A program made the position numbers and the translations under genes. A stretch of DNA of 52,974 bases, taken from the NCBI RefSeq assembly GCF_019039105.1, contig NZ_JAHPIV010000022.1:1-52974 (forward strand). Direction: 5' to 3'. The DNA comes from Desertibacillus haloalkaliphilus. Lineage in GTDB: Bacteria; Bacillota; Bacilli; Bacillales; KJ1-10-99. Positions 1 through 8,425 of this stretch are shown one piece after another (position 1 is the stretch's first letter; each line of letters starts with the position of its first letter). Under the pieces are notes generated by a model that worked only from the letters and a program-made list of their open reading frames with translations, had not been told where the DNA came from and ran no database searches.

Positions 1-72
1 CTCCACAGGCAGGATTCGAACCTGCGACCGATCGGTTAACAGCCGATAGCTCTACCACTGAGCTACTGTGGA
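1..72 (-). tRNA. tRNA-Asn (anticodon GTT)
   Basis: Read on the minus strand, the molecule starts TCCACAG and ends CTGTGGA plus discriminator G, which pair as the acceptor stem. The D arm carries AGCTCAGTGGTAGAGCT, the anticodon loop is CTGTTAA, and the T arm contains GGTTCGAATCC. The anticodon GTT decodes Asn. The gene runs up to the first base of the window, so an encoded CCA, if there is one, lies outside. Confidence 0.95.
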
Positions 73-224
73 ATAATGTTTCGCTTCAGACTTTAATAAT
101 TATAAGCGTTAATGACCACCAAGTCAACACTTGATTGAAAAATCCGTTTGATTCGCTAATCAAACCCGCATATCTCATCAGCGACTTTTATAATATATCA
201 TCGATTTTTGTGGAAGTCAACAAG

Positions 225-677
225 CTATTTAATTTTCTTCAACTTGCCGCGGCATTTCCCACAAACATAACGGTTCGTATCCATTCTTCGCTTTCTTCGA
301 TATACAGTTTCACAATCACTACACTGGTACTGGTGTTCAACTTTCACGGTTCGCTTCATGTCCGGAAGAATCTCACAATACCTTGAACCATCCACTGCTG
401 CTAGGAGTTCTTTAAAGTCACGGTCACGGTGACGGTACCCTTTGTTTTGTAAGTGTAGATGATAATGACATAATTCGTGTTTAATAATTCCGATTAATGC
501 ATCATAACCGAACACCTCAAGTTGCTTAGGATTTAACTCAATATCATGACTACGCAACAAGTAACGTCCACCTGTTGTTCGCAACCGATTGTTAAACCTT
601 GCTTCATGCTTAAAAGGTAACCCAAAACTTTCTTCGGAAATATGTTCAACTAACCTTTGTAACTCTTCTCTATCCAT
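225..677 (-). CDS. SprT-like zinc metalloprotease family protein (YdcK-type)
   Basis: A 150-residue SprT family protein. The zincin motif HELCH lies at residues 67-71, with further His residues just after it. A C-terminal zinc ribbon has Cys119, Cys122, Cys139 and Cys142. Bacillus YdcK has the same length and the same neighbours (tex and cmpA). SprT/Spartan proteins are related to proteases acting on DNA-protein crosslinks, but the role of the short bacterial forms is not established, so only the fold and metal site are asserted. It is cytoplasmic, with no signal peptide or membrane segment. The gene is divergent from cmpA, with about 100 bp of shared promoter space. Confidence 0.88.
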   Translation of the reverse strand: MDREELQRLVEHISEESFGLPFKHEARFNNRLRTTGGRYLLRSHDIELNPKQLEVFGYDALIGIIKHELCHYHLHLQNKGYRHRDRDFKELLAAVDGSRYCEILPDMKRTVKVEHQYQCSDCETVYRRKRRMDTNRYVCGKCRGKLKKIK

Positions 678-783
678 TTGATATCCGCCTACCCCATAAA
701 AAAATCTAAAAACTTATCAACTTAGACAAACTCACACACATATAGTATTAATAATATCACAATGGTGCTTAAGGAGGCTAAAT

Positions 784-915
784 ATGCCACATTGGCTTAA
801 GAAGCAATTAAAAAACGCCTACCTTCAAAAAGATCGATATCAAATCCGCCTATTAAATCAATGTTGGTTTTACTACAAAAGGAGGCAACACCCTGAAAGT
901 AAAAAGACCTGCTAA
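784..915 (+). CDS. cmpA: Cortex morphogenetic protein CmpA (43 aa)
   Basis: A short ORF opens with MPHWLKKQLKNAYLQKDRYQ and continues with IRLLNQCWFYYKRR. This matches the conserved CmpA family (37 residues in B. subtilis). In B. subtilis, CmpA is an adaptor that links spore coat and cortex assembly through SpoIVA proteolysis. A strong ribosome-binding site, AAGGAGG at 771-777, precedes the ATG by 6 nt. It sits between the ydcK-type gene and tex, as in other Bacillus genomes. The C-terminal tail is somewhat longer than in B. subtilis, and the stop codon lies inside the terminator hairpin. It is probably expressed in the mother cell, which is known for the family and not read from this sequence. 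Confidence 0.88.
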   Translation: MPHWLKKQLKNAYLQKDRYQIRLLNQCWFYYKRRQHPESKKTC

Positions 916-936
916 CATGGAAGTTAGCAGGTCTTT
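906..936. terminator. Bidirectional terminator between cmpA and tex
   Basis: An 11-bp perfect stem (GACCTGCTAAC paired with GTTAGCAGGTC) has a 6-nt loop, with A-rich sequence on the left and TTT on the right. It sits between convergent cmpA (plus) and tex (minus) and can serve both. The left arm contains the cmpA stop codon. Confidence 0.8.
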
Positions 937-941
937 ACCAC

Positions 942-3125
942 TTATTGTATTTGCTTTTCCGGTGTAAGCATCGTTAGGGCAACCCGCCCTTTCTTCTCAT
1001 CAACACTCTCCACCCAGACAGTAACAACGTCACCAACTGAAACGATTTCCATCGGATGTTTTACATAGCGGTTGGTTAGCTTTGATATATGGACAAGACC
1101 GTCCTGTTTTACACCAATATCAACAAAGGCACCAAAATCAACAACGTTCCGAACCGTTCCTTGTAGTTCCATGCCTTTTTCTAAATCCTCAAGCTTTAAA
1201 ACATCCTTTTTCAATAGAGGTTTTGATAAATCATCACGCGGGTCACGACCAGGGCGAATGAGCGCATCAATAATATCACGTAAGGTCGGTTCACCGATTT
1301 CCAGTTCAATTGCCCGTTGACTGACATCTAATCCTTGAAGCTTTTCCTTAACGGAGTCAGTTCCGATATCATCTAATGTTGCCTCAACAGATTGTAACAA
1401 CTTCATCGTTTCCTGATAGCTCTCCGGATGAATCCCTGTTCGATCTAACGGATTGTCACCGTCAGGCACACGCATAAAACCTATACTCTGCTCATACGTT
1501 TTCGCACCTAACCTCGGAACCTTCTTCAATTGTTTGCGATCGGAAAATTTCCCTTCTTCTTCACGCTTTTTAACAATATTATTCGCTACTGCCTTGGACA
1601 GACCAGCAACATACTGTAATAACGAACTAGAAGCTGTATTAACATTCACTCCTACTTGGTTAACTGCCGTTTCAACTACAAATGTAAGGGACTCATTTAA
1701 CCGCTTTTGCGAGACATCATGTTGATACTGCCCAACTCCAACCGATTTTGGGTCAATTTTCACTAGCTCAGCTAAAGGGTCTTGGAGGCGTCGAGCAATT
1801 GAAATCGCACTCCGTTCTTCTACTTGTAAATCTGGGAACTCCTCCCTAGCTAAGTCTGATGCCGAGTAGACACTCGCTCCAGCTTCATTAACAATTAAGT
1901 AGAAGACATCTTTCTCTACTCCTTTTAAGGTATCAGCAATAAATTGCTCCGTCTCCCTTGATGCGGTTCCATTCCCAATCGCAACGACATCCACATTAAA
2001 TTTGTTAATCAGAGAGTGAACGACCTGTTTTGATTTTTCGGTTTCATTTCGTGGCGGGGTTGGATAAATAACCTCAATCGCCAGCACTTTCCCCGTATCA
2101 TCAACGACAGTTAATTTACAGCCTGTACGATAAGCAGGGTCCACACCTAAAACGACCTTATCTTTAATCGGTGGCTGTAAAAGAAGGTTCCTCAAATTCT
2201 CCGAGAATATGTGGATGGCTTGTTCTTCTGCCTTATCTGTCAGTTCGTTACGAATTTCACGTTCAATCGATGGTTCAATTAACCGTTTATAACCGTCTTG
2301 AATTGCTCTTTCTATGTATGAAACGGCGATTGAACCATGCTTTTTTATATATGTTCGTTCAAGTAGCTTCTGAATTTTATCGACAGGGAACGAGATCGAG
2401 ACTTTGATGATATCTTCTTTTTCACCTCGATTCATCGCTAACACCCGATGGGGCACAACCTTTTGAACGGGTTCCTCGTATTCATAATACATCTCATAAA
2501 CGGCCTTTTCATCAGCCTCTGCTTTCTTTTCCTTTGAAACAACTTTCCCTTCTTTAAACGCCAATGTTCGAATCTGCTTACGGATATCGGCATCATCTGA
2601 TACCCACTCTGCAATAATATCTTCAGCCCCTTGGATCGCATCTTCTGCAGTTTGAACCTCTTTCTCCTCTGATATATAATCGCTCGCCACCTTGGTGACG
2701 TCACCTTCCCGAGGTAACGAAAACAACCACGCAGCTAACGGCTCTAACCCTTTCTCTTTAGCGACGGTCGCCTTTGTTCTTCGCTTTTGCTTATACGGAC
2801 GATAGAGATCTTCTACCTCTTGCAATTTTTTAGAGGTTTGAATTTGGGCTTGTAATTCATCTGTCAGTTTTCCCTGATCACTAATCAGACGAATAACCTC
2901 TGCTTTTCTATCCGCTAGATTTTTAACATATTGCCACTTTTCAGTGATGTCACGAATTTCCACTTCATCAATTCCACCTGTTAATTCCTTCCGATACCTT
3001 GCGATAAATGGAACTGTATTTCCTTCATCAATTAACTGAATGACATTTTTTATCACTTTATCTGAAATTTTCACTTCCGTAGCTATTTGCTTTATCATAG
3101 CTTCTGTATTAATAACTTCGCTCAT
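942..3125 (-). CDS. tex: Tex family S1 RNA-binding transcription accessory protein
   Basis: A 727-residue Tex homologue (YdcI in B. subtilis). The order is an N-terminal helical Tex region, a YqgF/RNase-H-like fold around VVLGVDPAYRTGCKLTVVDD, a helix-hairpin-helix region around LSKAVANNIVKKREEEGKF, and a C-terminal S1 domain (MELQGTVRNVVDFGAFVDIG). Tex binds nucleic acid and is linked to transcription and RNA metabolism; its exact activity is unsettled. The reading frame extends 11 codons upstream, but the ATG of MSEVINTEAM is preferred because GGAGG lies 7 nt before it. It is apparently monocistronic, ending in the shared terminator with cmpA. Confidence 0.95.
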   Translation of the reverse strand: MSEVINTEAMIKQIATEVKISDKVIKNVIQLIDEGNTVPFIARYRKELTGGIDEVEIRDITEKWQYVKNLADRKAEVIRLISDQGKLTDELQAQIQTSKKLQEVEDLYRPYKQKRRTKATVAKEKGLEPLAAWLFSLPREGDVTKVASDYISEEKEVQTAEDAIQGAEDIIAEWVSDDADIRKQIRTLAFKEGKVVSKEKKAEADEKAVYEMYYEYEEPVQKVVPHRVLAMNRGEKEDIIKVSISFPVDKIQKLLERTYIKKHGSIAVSYIERAIQDGYKRLIEPSIEREIRNELTDKAEEQAIHIFSENLRNLLLQPPIKDKVVLGVDPAYRTGCKLTVVDDTGKVLAIEVIYPTPPRNETEKSKQVVHSLINKFNVDVVAIGNGTASRETEQFIADTLKGVEKDVFYLIVNEAGASVYSASDLAREEFPDLQVEERSAISIARRLQDPLAELVKIDPKSVGVGQYQHDVSQKRLNESLTFVVETAVNQVGVNVNTASSSLLQYVAGLSKAVANNIVKKREEEGKFSDRKQLKKVPRLGAKTYEQSIGFMRVPDGDNPLDRTGIHPESYQETMKLLQSVEATLDDIGTDSVKEKLQGLDVSQRAIELEIGEPTLRDIIDALIRPGRDPRDDLSKPLLKKDVLKLEDLEKGMELQGTVRNVVDFGAFVDIGVKQDGLVHISKLTNRYVKHPMEIVSVGDVVTVWVESVDEKKGRVALTMLTPEKQIQ

Positions 3126-3266
3126 TTGCAGGCCTCCTTGAACGTATATCTTTACCACCTTTTTCCGTTTCTACACAGTAAAATAATTCTGTACCTCTAC
3201 AACAGTCCCTGCTATAGAATTTGGTATTAGTATAGTAGGAATTTGGTTTTTCACTATATATAACCT

Positions 3267-3300
3267 AAAAAAGAGCCTATCTCTCACATGCTAGGCTCTT
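3267..3300 (-). terminator. Terminator of the sigB operon, downstream of rsbX
   Basis: AAGAGCCTA (3271-3279) pairs with TAGGCTCTT (3292-3300). Read on the minus strand, the stem is followed by six T, immediately after the rsbX stop. It closes the rsbR-to-rsbX operon. Confidence 0.85.
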
Positions 3301-3304
3301 TCTA

Positions 3305-3904
3305 TCATAGCTTACCAACGATAAAAGTTAAATCATCTTTTATCGGTTGACATTTACTTATCGTTTCTGTTAATACCAATTGTGGAGAAGTCTCGACGGC
3401 TTCTATAAGCTCACGATCTAGTTTCCCACTTACACCATCTGAGCATACCATAAACAGTGTCCCATTATCATATGTATACTCTTGTGTTACGAGTGGATAC
3501 TTCCTTCCTGAAAGGTAACCTTGTGTCGGAATCGGACGTATGACATTACCATTTGCCATTTGTAGTGAAAATTTGGTATTCCCGACATTCGTATAAAAAA
3601 TTTTCTGAACCTTAAAGTCTATTTTAACAATCGTTATGACGACACCACGCTTGTTTACCAAGGCCGTATTACAAAGATCGATTATCCTCTGACCACTAAG
3701 ATGATGATTGTGTTCAATAACAGACGTTGCCGCAGTTGCTGCGCGCCTCGCCTCACGACCACTCCCTAGTCCATCAACAACAGCACATAAAAAGTATTCA
3801 GAGGTTCGAACCATATAATAGTCATCCCCGCAACAGTCATTACCTAGCTTAGCTCGTTGATACACAACTGCCTCTATCATGCCATCACTATATTGATCAA
3901 TCAT
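3305..3904 (-). CDS. rsbX: Phosphoserine phosphatase RsbX (stressosome resetting)
   Basis: A 199-residue PP2C-type phosphatase. The metal-binding motifs are visible as AVVDGLGSG and VCSDGVSG. In B. subtilis RsbX dephosphorylates RsbS-P and RsbR-P, returning the stressosome to its resting state and so limiting SigB activity. The chosen ATG overlaps the sigB stop (ATGA), with GGAG 8 nt upstream. A GTG three codons earlier is also open (start at 3913). It is the last gene of the operon. Identity is supported by both sequence and position. Confidence 0.92.
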   Translation of the reverse strand: MIDQYSDGMIEAVVYQRAKLGNDCCGDDYYMVRTSEYFLCAVVDGLGSGREARRAATAATSVIEHNHHLSGQRIIDLCNTALVNKRGVVITIVKIDFKVQKIFYTNVGNTKFSLQMANGNVIRPIPTQGYLSGRKYPLVTQEYTYDNGTLFMVCSDGVSGKLDRELIEAVETSPQLVLTETISKCQPIKDDLTFIVGKL

Positions 3905-4698
3905 TGAATACACTCCGATGGCTCTAATCGAATCGACTCACGAAGCTTCTGCAACGCCCTTCGTTGCAACCTAGAAACATGCATCTGTGATATCCCAAGT
4001 CGTTCACCTGTTTCCTTTTGACTTAGGTTCTTAAAGTAGGTGCATCGCAATATTTCCTCTTCACGCTCAGTCAATACTGAAAAAGCTTTTTCAAGCACCA
4101 TCTGTTGATCCGCCTTTTCATAACCAGTCTCATTACAGCCAACCAAATCTAATAAGGTGACCTCGCCACCTTCTTGATCAGCCTCAAGTGAACGATCCAC
4201 AGACAACGCTTGATAGCTTTTCCCCATCTCCATCGTTTCCAATACTTCCTCTTCAGACACTCCTAGAAACGCGGCAATTTCTTTTACATTTGGGGAACGC
4301 TGGTATTCGTTCGTTAATTGCTCAACAGCCCTTTTTATTTGTGGTCCAAGCTCTTTTATTCTTCTTGGTACATGGACACTCCACGTTTTATCACGTATGT
4401 ACCGTTTTATCTCGCCAATAATTGTTGGGATAGCAAATGATTCAAAGCTCCTCCCTATTTCATCATCGTAGCGACGAAGTGCGGCTAACAGCCCAATCAT
4501 CCCCACTTGGATGAGATCATCATCAACTTCCGGTCCATTCCTTGAAAATTTCTTCGCTAGTGATTGTACTAGCGGCTCGAATTCTTTCACTAGTTTTGTT
4601 TGAACCTCTTCTGTCCGTTCATGTTGAAATTGCTGAATCCATTGATAAATTTCATTTTTCCTAGTTCGATGTTGATGACGTTGAGATTCCGTCGACAT
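3901..4698 (-). CDS. sigB: RNA polymerase general stress sigma factor SigB
   Basis: A 265-residue sigma-70 family group 3 factor. Region 2 contains LIQVGMIGLLAALRRYD and SFAIPTIIGEIKRYIRDKTW; region 3 follows with VHVPRRIKELGPQIK; region 4 ends with QKETGERLGISQMHVSRLQR. These match B. subtilis SigB closely. SigB drives the general stress regulon and is held by RsbW. The start is uncertain: ATG at 4698 has GGGTGG 6 nt upstream, and an in-frame ATG at 4713 is also possible. Either start lies inside the end of rsbW, implying translational coupling. Confidence 0.95.
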   Translation of the reverse strand: MSTESQRHQHRTRKNEIYQWIQQFQHERTEEVQTKLVKEFEPLVQSLAKKFSRNGPEVDDDLIQVGMIGLLAALRRYDDEIGRSFESFAIPTIIGEIKRYIRDKTWSVHVPRRIKELGPQIKRAVEQLTNEYQRSPNVKEIAAFLGVSEEEVLETMEMGKSYQALSVDRSLEADQEGGEVTLLDLVGCNETGYEKADQQMVLEKAFSVLTEREEEILRCTYFKNLSQKETGERLGISQMHVSRLQRRALQKLRESIRLEPSECIQ

Positions 4699-5143
4699 CC
4701 TGTTCCACCCCATCTCTATGTAGGAACTTTGTCATTACGATAACAACCCCAGATTCTTCACTAATTTCAACTTTATCCATTAGCGTATTAATTAAAAAAA
4801 GACCTAGCCCCCCTTCTTTTAATTCACCAATTGGCTTATCAACATCAATCGGCCCTAACGTAGCTCTTAGTTCATCTAAATCATAGCTTTCACCCTTGTC
4901 TGCAACAATAATCTCTAAACGATCATCGCAAACATGAAAGGAAACAGCTATATTTCCACTATCCTCATAAGCATGATCAACTACGTTCGTACATGCTTCT
5001 GCAACAGCAATTTTAATGTCTTCTATATCATCATAGGAATAGCCAATTCGGTTTGCAATTCCAGAAACAGTCAAACGGACAATCCCTACATACTCAGGCT
5101 TTGCAGGAACTTTTAAATCAACGAAATCACCGATCTGTGTCAT
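4661..5143 (-). CDS. rsbW: Anti-sigma-B factor and serine kinase RsbW
   Basis: A 160-residue GHKL-type ATPase/kinase. The N box is AVAEACTNVVDHAY and the G boxes include VADKGESYD and KEGGLGLFLINTLMD. RsbW binds SigB in unstressed cells and phosphorylates the antagonist RsbV. Its ATG overlaps the rsbV stop (TAATG) and its 3' end overlaps sigB by at least 38 bp. This tight coupling keeps the kinase, antagonist and sigma factor in proportion. The length agrees with the family. Confidence 0.95.
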   Translation of the reverse strand: MTQIGDFVDLKVPAKPEYVGIVRLTVSGIANRIGYSYDDIEDIKIAVAEACTNVVDHAYEDSGNIAVSFHVCDDRLEIIVADKGESYDLDELRATLGPIDVDKPIGELKEGGLGLFLINTLMDKVEISEESGVVIVMTKFLHRDGVEQDVDGISTSSTSN

Positions 5144-5469
5144 TATGCTCGCTCCCTTTCTTCGTCGATATCTATTACTTCATCTAACCCTGTTATCGTA
5201 AATAAGCGTTTCACACGACTCCTTACACCTACTAGCTTTAATTTACTTTGATGTTGATGTGATGATTTAAGCGCACCGATAAAAATCCCAAGTCCAGTAC
5301 TATCAATATAAGTAAGCTCAGATAAGTCAACAACCACTACTTGACCCTCTTCTTCTGTTAGTGGCAATAACTGTTTCCTTAATTCAGGTGCTGTATATGC
5401 GTCCACTTCTCCGGCTAAGTATAAATAACAAATATCGTCTTCTCGCTTATGTTTGTAATGTAAATTCAT
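5143..5469 (-). CDS. rsbV: Anti-anti-sigma factor RsbV
   Basis: A 108-residue STAS-domain protein. The phosphorylatable serine lies in TYIDSTGLGIFIGALK, Ser57 by my count. Dephosphorylated RsbV captures RsbW and frees SigB. A strong ribosome-binding site (GGGAGGGG) precedes the ATG. The 59-bp gap before it, after rsbU, is the only sizeable gap in the operon apart from the short rsbS-rsbR spacer. It holds the probable SigB promoter described separately. Confidence 0.95.
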   Translation of the reverse strand: MNLHYKHKREDDICYLYLAGEVDAYTAPELRKQLLPLTEEEGQVVVVDLSELTYIDSTGLGIFIGALKSSHQHQSKLKLVGVRSRVKRLFTITGLDEVIDIDEERERA

Positions 5470-5508
5470 AACTTCTTCCCCTCCCGTTCAACAGTTGGTC
5501 TATATGCT

Positions 5509-5534
5509 TTACCACGTATCGATTCCGATTAAAC
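5509..5534 (-). promoter_or_regulatory. Probable SigB-dependent internal promoter before rsbV
   Basis: On the minus strand, GTTTAA (5529-5534) is followed after 14 nt by TGGTAA (5509-5514). This resembles the SigB consensus GTTTAA-N(12-14)-GGGTAT: the -35 is perfect and the -10 matches four of six. The -35 includes the stop codon of rsbU. B. subtilis has its SigB autoregulatory promoter at the same place, upstream of rsbV. Confidence 0.6.
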
Positions 5535-6545
5535 CTTTCTCCGTAAAATCATTAGCGTAAAATCATCCGTTAATTTAAAGCCTTGCATTTCGTTTAGCTC
5601 TTTATAAACGTGCTCAACCACATCTTGCGCAGGTTGATCCATATATTTTCGGATAAGACCTGTGATTTCTTCCCTTTCGATAAAACGATCCCCATCCCTA
5701 CATTCCGTGACACCATCCGAAAGTAATACGATAAAATCTCCAGCCTCTACTTGCTTTGTATATTCACGAAATGTTGTCTTTCTTGAAACTCCGAGCACAA
5801 GCCCTTTTGCATATAACTCTTCAAAACTATCATTGTTTGCGTGATAATAGAAACCTGGTTCATGGCCTGCTCCAGAATAAGAAAACTGATGGACACGTGG
5901 ATCATAGGAGCCATACATCATCGTAATAAACATGCTATCATCGACATTTTGCTCTACGACCCGGTTTAAGTTTTCAAGTAAGGCGCCTGGTTGCATCCGT
6001 TGCTCAGGCAAACTATCCATAGCATATTTAATCATTGACATACAAAGGGCAGCTGGGACACCTTTACCGATAATATCAGCAATCGCAATTCCAATACAGT
6101 TATTTTCATCTTGAATGTAATGATAATAGTCGCCACTCATTTTATGAGCAGGTACACTTATCACACCGATATCTAAAGATTCATCGTTCGGTAACCTACT
6201 TGGCAACAACGTCTGTTGCATACTTGCCGCCACATCGATCTCAGCCTCTAGCTCTTGTTGGCGATCACGAAGACTTTGGTGCTCGCGATAGGCCAAGCCA
6301 TAGCCAATCATTACTTCCAACAAGAACTCAAAAGAGTCACTAACCTCGTCTGGTATATCAGGGAGCAACTCTTCGATCACCGTGCGGTGCAAACTAACCA
6401 TTTCCTCTGGTGATATTTGATTCTCCAGCATCCGTTTGCTAAATTGTTGCGCTTGATATAGATCTTGTTCTCGCTTATGTAGTAAGTATTTCCGAATTAA
6501 ATTTTTATAATTACGATGCAATTGTACGTACGTATCTCTCATCAT
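5529..6545 (-). CDS. rsbU: PP2C-type phosphatase RsbU
   Basis: A 338-residue protein. The N-terminal helical region (about residues 1-110) corresponds to the RsbT-binding domain, and the PP2C/SpoIIE-type phosphatase domain follows, with IGIAIADIIGKGVPAALCMS and IVLLSDGVTECRDG carrying the metal-binding aspartates. RsbU, activated by RsbT, dephosphorylates RsbV-P after environmental stress. The frame is open 22 codons further upstream into rsbT. The tandem ATGATG at 6540-6545 is preferred because it follows a G-rich ribosome-binding site just after the rsbT stop and gives the family length. Confidence 0.94.
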   Translation of the reverse strand: MMRDTYVQLHRNYKNLIRKYLLHKREQDLYQAQQFSKRMLENQISPEEMVSLHRTVIEELLPDIPDEVSDSFEFLLEVMIGYGLAYREHQSLRDRQQELEAEIDVAASMQQTLLPSRLPNDESLDIGVISVPAHKMSGDYYHYIQDENNCIGIAIADIIGKGVPAALCMSMIKYAMDSLPEQRMQPGALLENLNRVVEQNVDDSMFITMMYGSYDPRVHQFSYSGAGHEPGFYYHANNDSFEELYAKGLVLGVSRKTTFREYTKQVEAGDFIVLLSDGVTECRDGDRFIEREEITGLIRKYMDQPAQDVVEHVYKELNEMQGFKLTDDFTLMILRRKV

Positions 6546-6555
6546 CTTCCCCCTT

Positions 6556-6975
6556 TTAACGGAGCCACTTAACCACGGTAATCGTTGTCCCTTCATTTTC
6601 TTTTGAATCAATTGAGAATTCGTCCATGAGACGCTTCACACCAGGTAGCCCTGCTCCTAACCCACCGGAAGTTGTAAAACCATCCTCCATCACTTGACGA
6701 ACATCAGTAATCCCTGGTCCTTGATCAGCAGCGACAACCTTGATGCCTCGCTTGAGTTTATGCTTATCAAATAATTCTACAACCTCCATACAAACCTTCC
6801 CTTGATTTGCATACAAATAGATGTTTCTAGCTAATTCCGAGATTGCTGTCGTAATTCTCGCTTGGTCTACATTTCCAAAACCAATGTCCTTAGCTAAGCT
6901 ACGCCCCTCTTGCCTTGCCGCAACAATCCCCCACTCACTATTAACCTCGACGCAGGACTGAACACTCATTGTCAT
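6556..6975 (-). CDS. rsbT: Serine/threonine kinase RsbT (stressosome switch)
   Basis: A 139-residue GHKL kinase very similar to B. subtilis RsbT. It shows [20 protein letters not shown] (N box), DQGPGI (G1 box) and [20 protein letters not shown] (G2 box). RsbT phosphorylates RsbS and RsbR under stress, leaves the stressosome and activates RsbU. The start codon overlaps the rsbS stop by 4 bp (ATGA). An ATG two codons in is an alternative start. Confidence 0.96.
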   Translation of the reverse strand: MTMSVQSCVEVNSEWGIVAARQEGRSLAKDIGFGNVDQARITTAISELARNIYLYANQGKVCMEVVELFDKHKLKRGIKVVAADQGPGITDVRQVMEDGFTTSGGLGAGLPGVKRLMDEFSIDSKENEGTTITVVKWLR

Positions 6976-7328
6976 CGCTCCAATTCCTGTTGTAATTTCT
7001 CAAGACCTTGTTCGAGGTCAAGTGCTGTGGGAACACCTTTAAGCTTAACGCCCATATCAACCAAGGTAATCGCAACTGCTGGTTGAATACCTGTCAGTAC
7101 AACTTTGGCACCTAATAGATTAGACATGGCAATTACATCCCCTAGCACCTTTGCAATAAAGGAATCAATGACCTCTACTGATGTCAGATCAATCACTACT
7201 CCTGATGAACCTTCTTGATGTATTTTATTTAAAAGGTCTTCTTGAAAGCGGAGAGCCGTTTGATCATCTAGTTCCACTTGAATACTAATGAGCAAATAGT
7301 CATACAGCTTTAAAATTGGAATTCTCAC
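6972..7328 (-). CDS. rsbS: Stressosome scaffold protein RsbS
   Basis: A 118-residue single-domain STAS protein. The RsbT phosphorylation site falls in [16 protein letters not shown] (Ser56 by my count, corresponding to Ser59 in B. subtilis). With RsbR paralogues, RsbS forms the icosahedral stressosome core that sequesters RsbT. It is separated from rsbR by 15 bp and overlaps rsbT by 4 bp. Confidence 0.95.
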   Translation of the reverse strand: MRIPILKLYDYLLISIQVELDDQTALRFQEDLLNKIHQEGSSGVVIDLTSVEVIDSFIAKVLGDVIAMSNLLGAKVVLTGIQPAVAITLVDMGVKLKGVPTALDLEQGLEKLQQELER

Positions 7329-7343
7329 GATATCCCCTACTTT

Positions 7344-8159
7344 CTATATATCTACCATTTTTTTATTTGTCATTTCTAATGCCGTTTCGATTCCCTTTTG
7401 CAGCGAGCTCTTCGTTGGGAATTTCCCTAATTCAATTCCAAGGTTGACAATAGTTTGTGCAATCTCTGGACGAATCCCAACTAGAATGCACTCAGTCCCA
7501 ACAAGACGAACAGCCTCAGACGCCTGAATAATGTGGTTAGCGACCATTGTATCAACAACAGGTACCCCCGTAATATCAATCAGTACAACTTGTGAACGAT
7601 GTTCAATGACACCCTCTAATAAGTTTTCCATAATTAGTCTTGCCCTCTCCGTATCAATTGTACCGATTAAAGGCATGACACTAATATTTTCAAACACAGG
7701 GATTAATGGTGCTGACAATTCCCGCAAAGCCATCTTTTGTAGATTAATTGTGCTTTCCCATGATCCATTATAGTCATTAACAAATTGGTTAATGATGGAG
7801 TCTATCCACTCCTCAACATCACAAGATAATCGATACACCTTCTTGGCATCATCCTCCTCAGCAGCTAACGCTTCAAAAACCATGCGCCGAAACGTTTGCA
7901 GTCCTTGTGTAAAATACCCAAGTGGCCATCCAAGCTTGATCAATCGACTCGTAAATTCACTTAGCCGTTCCCCTGTCTGTTCAACGTCCGCATCAAGGGT
8001 ATGTAAAATCGTTTGAATAAATTCTCGATTTGTATGCTGATAGACGGCATCTGACATATTTTCAAGATTTTTATCTCGTACAGCTGTTAACTCTTCCAAC
8101 CAACGTTCAACGAGTTCGTCCTTTCTCGAATGGATGAACTCCACAATAAAAGGTTGCAT
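7344..8159 (-). CDS. rsbR: Stressosome sensor RsbR (RsbRA-type)
   Basis: A 271-residue protein. The N-terminal non-haem globin-like sensor domain occupies about residues 1-140 and the C-terminal STAS domain about 150-265. The two RsbT target threonines are conserved: Thr170 in LIGTIDTER and Thr204 in VPVVDTMVANH, corresponding to Thr171 and Thr205 of B. subtilis RsbRA. It is the first gene of the operon. Its high similarity to RsbRA, and not to the RsbRB-D paralogues, fits its operon position. Confidence 0.95.
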   Translation of the reverse strand: MQPFIVEFIHSRKDELVERWLEELTAVRDKNLENMSDAVYQHTNREFIQTILHTLDADVEQTGERLSEFTSRLIKLGWPLGYFTQGLQTFRRMVFEALAAEEDDAKKVYRLSCDVEEWIDSIINQFVNDYNGSWESTINLQKMALRELSAPLIPVFENISVMPLIGTIDTERARLIMENLLEGVIEHRSQVVLIDITGVPVVDTMVANHIIQASEAVRLVGTECILVGIRPEIAQTIVNLGIELGKFPTKSSLQKGIETALEMTNKKMVDI

Positions 8160-8193
8160 GAGCTCTCCCCCTTTTCACTATTTATGTAGTCAT

Positions 8194-8222
8194 ATTATTT
8201 CATTTATTGCACACGCTTGCAA
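8194..8222 (-). promoter_or_regulatory. Candidate SigA promoter of the rsbR operon
   Basis: On the minus strand, TTGCAA (8217-8222) and AATAAT (8194-8199) are separated by 17 nt, about 35 bp upstream of the rsbR start. The -35 matches only four of six, so this is a tentative call. Confidence 0.35.
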
Positions 8223-8295
8223 AGAAGACGTTTATGAATGCTCACGTTCGGAACATTTTACTAGACAACTGCATGACTTTATTCCTAAAATGAGA

Positions 8296-8345
8296 GAACA
8301 GACCGAGATCGTGTTGGTCGCGCCCCGGTCTGTTCAACGCAAAAA
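8296..8345. repeat. Inverted repeat upstream of rsbR
   Basis: Perfect 10-bp arms, GAACAGACCG (8296-8305) and CGGTCTGTTC (8336-8345), enclose a GC-rich 30-nt centre. It lies between the ndoA terminator and the rsbR promoter region. There is no U-tract, so it is not a standard terminator. Confidence 0.6.
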
Positions 8346-8350
8346 AAGTT

Positions 8351-8389
8351 GCTTCTACTCTAAGAGACGCAACTTTTTTCAACGTATCA
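8351..8389. terminator. Terminator downstream of ndoA
   Basis: AAAAAAAGTTGC (8351-8362) pairs with GCAACTTTTTT (8379-8389). It is followed by T on either strand, so it can act in both directions. It lies about 37 bp downstream of the ndoA stop. Confidence 0.75.
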
Positions 8390-8425
8390 AATATATTCAC
8401 TGCTGAAAACTTCAATAAAAAATTA

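Noticed and set aside
135-386. 83-aa ORF on the plus strand near the tRNA
   Set aside because: It lies antisense to the SprT-like gene and has no ribosome-binding site.
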